A stretch of 11,059 nucleotides of DNA from CAYJRR01 sp964372275 [NCBI: uncultured bacterium]. GTDB taxonomy: Bacteria; CAYJRR01. Both the position numbers and the translations under genes were made by a program. Below, piece by piece: positions 7,474 through 11,059 of the stretch. Positions within the stretch are counted from its first letter, which is position 1; each line of letters starts with the position of its first letter. Location of the stretch: positions 1,930-12,988 of the forward strand of contig CAYJRR010000127.1 of NCBI GenBank assembly GCA_964372275.1, read 5' to 3'. The notes beneath the pieces were generated by a model, which had not been told where the DNA came from, made no database searches, and saw nothing but the letters and a program-made list of their open reading frames with translations.

Positions 7474-8256
7474 CTACTTCTTCTCCAACTCGGAGATCCG
7501 CTCGTTCAGGCCGATGACGCGCCGTGCGAGCGTGGTCGAGATGTCGAGGATCAGCTGCGGCCGGAACTTCACCAGCAGGGCGAAGTTCTCCCGCTCGATG
7601 ACGTGCACCGCGCAGCTCGTTCGCGCGCGCACCGTGGCGGTGCGGGGCTGATTGGTGAAGAAGCTCATCTCGCCGAACACCTCGCCGGAGCCGATCGTCC
7701 CGACGTCGACCCCGGCGACCGACGCGGAGGCCTCGCCGTCGAGCATGACGAAGATCTCGTTCGGCGCCGTCCCCTCCTCGATGATCACCTCCCCCGCCTC
7801 GAACTGCTTGAGCTTGGCGTCGGGACGGATCTCCTCGGTGGCGTAGACCGCGCAGAGCCCCTGCATCAGCTGGTTCTGGCACTCCAGGTAGGCCGACCAT
7901 TTCGAGAAGAGCGGGCTGTCCGCGCGCAGCGCCTCCAGGAACGCGGCGCGAGGGAAGACGACGACGTCGGTCGCGAACTCGCTGGTCACGATCGCCGTGC
8001 CGTCCTCCACCGCCGGCGGGAGAACGAAATCGTTCGTGGTGTAGAGGCGGACCAGCTTCCCGTTGAGGAAGAAGCGGCAGAAGCCGCTCTTCATGAAGAG
8101 GTAGGCGGTCGGACCCGCGGCGAGCAGGTTCTCGTTCCCCTTGATCCGCTCCTCGCGCCCGATCGACGCCAGCGCGGCGGCGATCTCCGCCGCTGACTTC
8201 TGCGAGTCGAGGTGCAGGTCCTCCAGGGCGGCGGGGAGGTCGACGATCGCGAGCAC
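7474..8256 (-). CDS. Double cyclic-nucleotide-binding-domain protein without DNA-binding domain
   Basis: Cytoplasmic protein of 260 residues with two cNMP-binding folds in tandem. The first (about 38-110) is degenerate: it has a GxL/FMKSG-like beta roll but no phosphate-binding cassette. The second (about 148-225) is complete: FEAGEVIIEEG, then IFVMLDGEA, then the cassette FGEMSFFTNQPRTATV with Glu196 and Arg205, the residues that contact ribose and phosphate in CRP-like proteins. A C-terminal helix with a coiled-coil look ends ISELEKK; there is no helix-turn-helix, so it is not a CRP/FNR regulator. It probably relays nucleotide binding to a partner. GTG start at 8256 lies 1 bp after the TAG of the nucleotidyltransferase gene (8258-8260), with no clear Shine-Dalgarno, pointing to translational coupling. 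Confidence 0.9.
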   Translation of the reverse strand: MLAIVDLPAALEDLHLDSQKSAAEIAAALASIGREERIKGNENLLAAGPTAYLFMKSGFCRFFLNGKLVRLYTTNDFVLPPAVEDGTAIVTSEFATDVVVFPRAAFLEALRADSPLFSKWSAYLECQNQLMQGLCAVYATEEIRPDAKLKQFEAGEVIIEEGTAPNEIFVMLDGEASASVAGVDVGTIGSGEVFGEMSFFTNQPRTATVRARTSCAVHVIERENFALLVKFRPQLILDISTTLARRVIGLNERISELEKK

Positions 8257-8257
8257 G

Positions 8258-9172
8258 CTAGGCGCCCGCGGCGAGCTGGCGGACCGAGGCGACGAGCTTC
8301 TCGGCCCTGGCGTGGCTCGCCTGCAGCTGGGCCGCGGTCGTTCCCGGCTTGCCGGTCAGGACCTCCGCCGCTTCCACGAACTCCCGCGGACGTCGCTCGA
8401 ACGCCGCAATCTCGTCGAGCGAGCCCTTCTCGTTGAGGAACCAGCGTTCGTTGATCGCGTAGAGAACCTGGACCAGCGACGCCACGCACCGGTAGAGGCT
8501 CCCCGCGACGTGCGGAACATCGCCACGCTTGGCCGCCTTGGCGGTGGTCTCCAGGGCGAATCCGGCCTCCCACAAGTAGCGGTCGGTCAGCGCCCTCTTC
8601 AGTCCGGGCGGGTACGACGCCGCGAGCTGCTTCATGGCGACCAGGATTCCGCGCGGATCGGCCAAGACCTCGCCGAGCGCCACCTCGCCCATGTAGGTAT
8701 GGCTGTGGAAGCCGTGCGGGTGCCCGGCCTGATAGGCGCACGAGATCCGCCCGGCGCGACAGTCGGTGATCGTCTGGACCACGTGTCCGAGCTCGCGATA
8801 GAGCCAGTCGACCCGTCGTCCGTCGACGACCAGCCACGCCCCGCCGTTGATCCACGGCCCCCAATCGCCGAAGTCCGTGGCCGCTTCCGGCGCGCCCCGA
8901 TCGTCGAGAGCGGCCGCCAGCTCCCTCAGGGCGGCAATGTTGGGCTTCTGCTCGGCGCGGTAGTAGACGCCGAGATCGAGGTCCGAGTGGCGATCGGCCG
9001 TGCCCCGGGCCCGCGACCCACCCAACGTCACCGCGACCACGTTCTCGACGCCGGCGATCTTCTTGGCGATCCGTTCCGCCAGCTTGCGCTCCGGTGACTT
9101 CGCCTTCGCCGCGCTCCGCCCCTTCTTCGCCGCCGGTCCCACGCGGACCTCCGCTCTCATTGCCGTGCTCAT
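8258..9172 (-). CDS. Nucleotidyltransferase-fold protein (pol beta superfamily)
   Basis: Protein of 304 residues. N-terminal nucleotidyltransferase core: GGSRARG 51-57, metal-binding SDLDLG 63-68 with Asp64 and Asp66, and a third carboxylate, probably Asp122 in RRVDWLYREL. All three catalytic acids appear intact, so NMP transfer is plausible. Middle block with GHPHGFHSHTYMGEV (150-164) and a helical C-terminal domain of the kanamycin-nucleotidyltransferase or HEPN-like type (NERWFLNEKGSLDE, 241-254). The first 30 residues are a Lys/Ala-rich extension; a second ATG five codons in is also possible. The target (antibiotic, protein or nucleotide) cannot be told from sequence. It overlaps no neighbour, sits 90 bp from divergent greB and is followed 1 bp later by the cyclic-nucleotide-binding gene, so the two probably work together. 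Confidence 0.88.
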   Translation of the reverse strand: MSTAMRAEVRVGPAAKKGRSAAKAKSPERKLAERIAKKIAGVENVVAVTLGGSRARGTADRHSDLDLGVYYRAEQKPNIAALRELAAALDDRGAPEAATDFGDWGPWINGGAWLVVDGRRVDWLYRELGHVVQTITDCRAGRISCAYQAGHPHGFHSHTYMGEVALGEVLADPRGILVAMKQLAASYPPGLKRALTDRYLWEAGFALETTAKAAKRGDVPHVAGSLYRCVASLVQVLYAINERWFLNEKGSLDEIAAFERRPREFVEAAEVLTGKPGTTAAQLQASHARAEKLVASVRQLAAGA

Positions 9173-9183
9173 CGTTGCGGCGA

Positions 9184-9189
9184 ACGGTA
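9184..9189 (-). promoter_or_regulatory. Possible -10 of the nucleotidyltransferase operon
   Basis: The minus strand reads TACCGT, 11 nt before ATG 9172, predicting a leader of about five nt. There is no Shine-Dalgarno and no clear -35. Weak on its own, but the spacing resembles other starts in this window. Confidence 0.3.
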
Positions 9190-9242
9190 GCGCGCGCGCG
9201 CACCCCTGCCAATCCCGGACGGTGGGCCGGCCGGGAAACCGC

Positions 9243-9248
9243 TACACT
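9243..9248 (+). promoter_or_regulatory. Possible -10 of greB
   Basis: TACACT, a good housekeeping -10, 14 nt before ATG 9263, predicts a leader of about eight nt. There is no Shine-Dalgarno before the ATG and no clear -35. Confidence 0.4.
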
Positions 9249-9262
9249 CGAGCGTCCGGACG

Positions 9263-9748
9263 ATGAGCAAGGCGTTCACCAAGGAGGACGACGGCGGACC
9301 CGGGGAGAGCTTGCCCGACGAGCCGTGGCCCCTCCCGCCGGGGGAGAAGAACTACATGACGACCGCCGGCGAGGCACGGCTGCGCGACGAGCGCGCCCGC
9401 CTTCGCGAGGAGGCGCGTGCCGATCCGAGTCGCAAGCGGGAGATCGAGCGGCGCCTACGGGCGATCGACCGCCGACTCGACGCGGCCGAAGTGGTCGATC
9501 CGCTCGCGCAGCCCGCCGATCGGGTTCTGTTCGGGGCGACCGTCCGGATCCGCGACGGCGAAGGCCGCGAACGCCGCGTGCGGATCGTCGGAGTCGACGA
9601 GGCCGACGCCCGGAGCGGGCAGGTGAGTTGGCTCTCGCCGATCGCGCGCGCGCTGCTGCGTTCCCGCGTCGGCGACGTGGTGACGTTCCGCTCGCCGCGC
9701 GGGGACGAGGAGCTCGTGGTGCTACGCATCGACTACGAATCGTCCTAG
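9263..9748 (+). CDS. greB: GreB-like transcription factor with a shortened coiled coil
   Basis: RNA-polymerase secondary-channel factor of 161 residues. The C-terminal globular domain is typical of GreB: DRVLFGATVRI (86-96), RIVGVDEADARSGQVSW (107-123), SPIARALL (125-132) and VGDVV. An N-terminal extension of about 30 residues (GGPGESLPDEPWPLPPGEKNY) precedes the coiled coil. The coiled coil (about 36-78) is much shorter than usual: RLREEARADPSRKREIERRL replaces the segment that in GreA/GreB contains the tip motif DxxENxxY, a loss of roughly 22 residues. Those tip acids hold the Mg ion for transcript cleavage, so classical cleavage stimulation is doubtful; Rnk is a precedent for a short-coil relative without that activity. 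The frame is open and evenly GC-rich. Converges on the secreted-protein gene with overlapping stop codons. Confidence 0.88.
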   Translation: MSKAFTKEDDGGPGESLPDEPWPLPPGEKNYMTTAGEARLRDERARLREEARADPSRKREIERRLRAIDRRLDAAEVVDPLAQPADRVLFGATVRIRDGEGRERRVRIVGVDEADARSGQVSWLSPIARALLRSRVGDVVTFRSPRGDEELVVLRIDYESS

Positions 9749-10185
9749 GGGAACGCGAACGGGTCGTAGCCCGTCGGACCCAAGAGGTCGCCGGAGCCAT
9801 CGATCCCGAGCCGCTCACGCAACGCCAGATTGGCCTTCCGGGCGTCGAGTCGAAGCCCCCGCCGGAGCGCGCGCTGGTCCAGCAGCTTCTGCAAGCGCCG
9901 TTGCAGAGACTCGAGCTGCAGTCGGCGAAGCGAGTCGACCCGGAGGCGGACCGGCGCACCTTCGATCGTCCCGTCGATCTCGAAGCGAGAGAAGCGCCGG
10001 CCAAAACGGAAACGGGTCGGTTGAAAGCGGCTCAGGCGGAGCGGAGCGCGACGCGCGTCGGAAATCGTCCGGGAAAGATCGCCGACGGCGCCGCCGTCGC
10101 TCGACCCGCAGCGGGCCCGTGCGGCCTCCGGGAACGACGCCGAGAGGACGAGGGCGGAAAGGACGACGGCGGCGAATCGGTTCAT
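9745..10185 (-). CDS. Secreted protein of unknown function, Arg/Leu-rich
   Basis: Unrecognised protein of 146 residues. Signal peptide at 1-24 (MNRF, hydrophobic core, AARA) with likely cleavage before Arg25; Cys26 is the only cysteine, but the preceding residues are not a lipobox. The mature part has a beta-rich block RFEIDGTIEGAPVRLRVDSL (67-86) and a strongly basic, probably helical stretch (87-127) with repeated RRLQ and RLLDQR-like spacing, then a Gly/Pro/Phe tail ending in Pro. ATG 10185 is set by GGAGG four bases before it; the frame continues further upstream, but that part is antisense to queA. A near-consensus sigma-54 promoter lies at 10218-10233. Its stop shares the CTAG at 9745-9748 with greB. 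A periplasmic or envelope role is inference; the basic helix could bind an acidic polymer. Confidence 0.75.
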   Translation of the reverse strand: MNRFAAVVLSALVLSASFPEAARARCGSSDGGAVGDLSRTISDARRAPLRLSRFQPTRFRFGRRFSRFEIDGTIEGAPVRLRVDSLRRLQLESLQRRLQKLLDQRALRRGLRLDARKANLALRERLGIDGSGDLLGPTGYDPFAFP

Positions 10186-10189
10186 CGGT

Positions 10190-10194
10190 CCTCC
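10190..10194 (-). promoter_or_regulatory. Shine-Dalgarno of the 146-residue secreted protein gene
   Basis: GGAGG on the minus strand, 4 nt before ATG 10185. It decides the start against a far longer frame that reads antisense through queA. Confidence 0.65.
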
Positions 10195-10217
10195 GGTGCG
10201 CGGGGTCGAGGCGCGAG

Positions 10218-10233
10218 AGCAACGAGGGTGCCA
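10218..10233 (-). promoter_or_regulatory. Near-consensus sigma-54 promoter of the 146-residue secreted protein
   Basis: The minus strand reads TGGCACCCTCGTTGCT. It matches TGGCACGnnnnTTGCW at all but one position (G to C at position 7), with GG (10232/10231) and GC (10220/10219) ten bases apart. Predicted start is about 10207, giving a 22-nt leader containing the GGAGG at 10194-10190. Transcription would need an enhancer-binding activator; the FHA-type activator encoded at 3081-4454 is a candidate. Confidence 0.8.
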
Positions 10234-10258
10234 ACGGTCGCGGCGGAGGCGCGCCGGG

Positions 10259-10276
10259 ATTGATTCTCGTGTCAAT
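10259..10276. repeat. Dyad ATTGA-N8-TCAAT, possible activator site
   Basis: Perfect 5-bp arms spaced by 8 bp, in a locally AT-rich patch, 26 bp upstream of the sigma-54 promoter at 10218-10233 and in the divergent region shared with queA. The size fits a helix-turn-helix operator. A 10-bp palindrome ATCGATCGAT lies at 10281-10290. Function is inferred from position only. Confidence 0.3.
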
Positions 10277-10353
10277 GCGGATCGATCGATGATGAATTTC
10301 CATTCACCGCCGGCGTCCACGCGCGGCGCCGCGCCGAGTTCTGGCTCGCCCAG

Positions 10354-10385
10354 CCGTCCCACGGCCGCCCCAGGCCAGGGGACGG
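10354..10385 (+). promoter_or_regulatory. Stem-loop upstream of queA
   Basis: CCGTCCC (10354-10360) pairs with GGGACGG (10379-10385). After a 2x2 internal loop, GGCC (10363-10366) pairs with GGCC (10373-10376), closing a 6-nt loop. The eleven pairs form 38 nt before the queA start. No T-run follows. It may be a leader structure of the queA mRNA or a protein site; no promoter for queA could be fixed. Confidence 0.35.
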
Positions 10386-10410
10386 TTGTGTCGCCGACGT
10401 CGATGGGAGA

Positions 10411-10432
10411 AAACCCGTCCCCGTGCGGGTTT
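10411..10432 (+). promoter_or_regulatory. Hairpin enclosing the queA start codon
   Basis: AAACCCG (10411-10417) and CGGGTTT (10426-10432) form a perfect 7-bp stem around an 8-nt loop, TCCCCGTG, whose last three bases are the GTG start of queA. The only Shine-Dalgarno-like stretch, GGGAGA (10405-10410), lies just outside the stem; folding would bring it closer to the GTG. Possible translation control element. Confidence 0.4.
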
Positions 10433-11059
10433 CCGACTTCGACTACGACCTGCCGGAGGCGGCGATCGCCCAGCGTCCGCTGCCCGACCGCGCCGCGAGC
10501 CGGCTGCTCGTGGTCGACCGGCGGACCGGCGCGCGCCGGCACGCCGCATTCCGCGAGATCGGCCGCCACCTCCCTCCGCGCGCGCTGCTGGTGCTGAACG
10601 ACACCGCCGTGATCCCGGCACGGCTGGTCGGTCGGCGCGAGGGGACCGGCGGCCGCGCCGAGATCCTGTTGCTCGCCCGCGCCGGCGGGCGCGACGCCTT
10701 CGCGCCCCCCGTCGCGGACGAGCCGGCCTGGGGGCGCTGGACGGCGCTCGTCACCGCGAGCAAGAAGATCCGCCCGGGGGCGCGGATCCGCCTCGGCGAG
10801 AGCGCCGGTGCCAGCGCCGCCGTCGTCGCGCCGGCCGGCGACGGGGCGCCGGAGGGGGCGTGGGTCGTCGACCTGGACGGCACGGGTCCGTTGCAAGCGG
10901 GCCTCACCGCGCTCGGCGCGGCGCCGCTCCCCCCCTACATCCGGCGCGCGCAGGGTCCGGACGACCTCGACCGTTCCCGCTACCAGACCGTCTTCGCGCG
11001 CGCCCCCGGGGCGGGCGCCGCGCCGACCGCCGGGCTCCACGTCACCGACGGGCTGCTGG
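10423..11059 (+). CDS. queA: S-adenosylmethionine:tRNA ribosyltransferase-isomerase (queuosine synthesis), 3' end outside window
   Basis: First 212 codons of QueA, which transfers the ribosyl part of SAM to preQ1-modified tRNA to form epoxyqueuosine; cytoplasmic. Visible family motifs: N-terminal VSDFDYDLPEAAIAQRPL, RLLVVDR, LVLNDTAVIPARL, the middle VTASKKIRPG, then LPPYIRR, YQTVFA and APTAGLHVT near the window end. The frame runs unbroken off the right edge; the family is usually about 340-360 residues, so about two fifths is missing. GTG 10423 is the only reasonable start: it gives the usual N-terminus, and no in-frame start lies just upstream. The start codon sits in a hairpin loop. Divergent from the sigma-54-driven secreted-protein gene, with a 237-bp gap holding the hairpins and dyad listed separately and no other gene. 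Confidence 0.95.
   Translation, partial: MRVSDFDYDLPEAAIAQRPLPDRAASRLLVVDRRTGARRHAAFREIGRHLPPRALLVLNDTAVIPARLVGRREGTGGRAEILLLARAGGRDAFAPPVADEPAWGRWTALVTASKKIRPGARIRLGESAGASAAVVAPAGDGAPEGAWVVDLDGTGPLQAGLTALGAAPLPPYIRRAQGPDDLDRSRYQTVFARAPGAGAAPTAGLHVTDGLL

Noticed and set aside
8720-8736. Minus-strand GGGCACC-N7-GGCT as a third sigma-54 promoter
   Set aside because: Spacing is right but TT before GC is CG and the site is inside the nucleotidyltransferase gene.
9189-9201. Alternating GC run as a Z-DNA or repeat element
   Set aside because: Too short to be meaningful in such GC-rich DNA.
10386-10432. preQ1 riboswitch before queA
   Set aside because: I could not build the pseudoknot and A-rich tail of any preQ1 class; only two plain hairpins are visible.
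10889-10906. Sigma-54-like GGCACG followed by TTGCA inside queA
   Set aside because: GG and GC are 12 bases apart instead of 10, and it lies within a coding region.
10186-11040. Upstream extension of the 146-residue secreted protein frame
   Set aside because: Antisense to queA; the signal peptide, GGAGG site and sigma-54 promoter all place the start at 10185.

Overview
The window is GC-rich bacterial chromosome with strong G/C preference at third codon positions, and it is densely packed with genes. A class III-signal pilin, an FHA-type sigma-54 activator, CHASE2 sensors with a Ser/Thr kinase, and GreB and QueA suggest a diderm lineage rich in signalling, such as Acidobacteriota or Myxococcota. 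This is inference; there is no rRNA or other phylogenetic marker here. No tRNA, rRNA, CRISPR array or insertion sequence was seen.

Layout, left to right: (1) CHASE2-Ser/Thr kinase, minus strand, broken by a stop codon two bases from the window edge. (2) Pilin-like protein with a class III signal peptide, plus strand, divergent from the kinase. (3) A second CHASE2 membrane protein with no kinase domain, minus strand, overlapping the pilin tail to tail. (4) A compact plus-strand operon, divergent from (3): FHA-sigma54 activator, Hpt-REC-GGDEF diguanylate cyclase, SpoIID/LytB-type peptidoglycan enzyme. (5) Minus strand: a nucleotidyltransferase and a double cyclic-nucleotide-binding protein (1 bp apart), then a 79-residue secreted protein behind a good sigma-54 promoter. 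(6) greB-like gene, plus strand, whose coiled coil lacks the usual acidic tip. (7) A 146-residue secreted protein, minus strand, behind a second, better sigma-54 promoter, sharing a CTAG stop with greB. (8) queA, plus strand, cut by the right edge.

Working model (inference): the CHASE2 receptors sense an envelope or extracellular signal. Ser/Thr phosphorylation could be read by the FHA domain of the sigma-54 activator. The activator could then drive the two sigma-54 promoters in this window, both of which precede small secreted proteins. The same operon links this to c-di-GMP synthesis and peptidoglycan remodelling. The two CHASE2 genes each share a short divergent intergenic region with their neighbour. 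In both, a single TACGATA element reads as a -10 box on both strands and lies so close to the start codons that leaderless transcripts are expected for three of the four genes.
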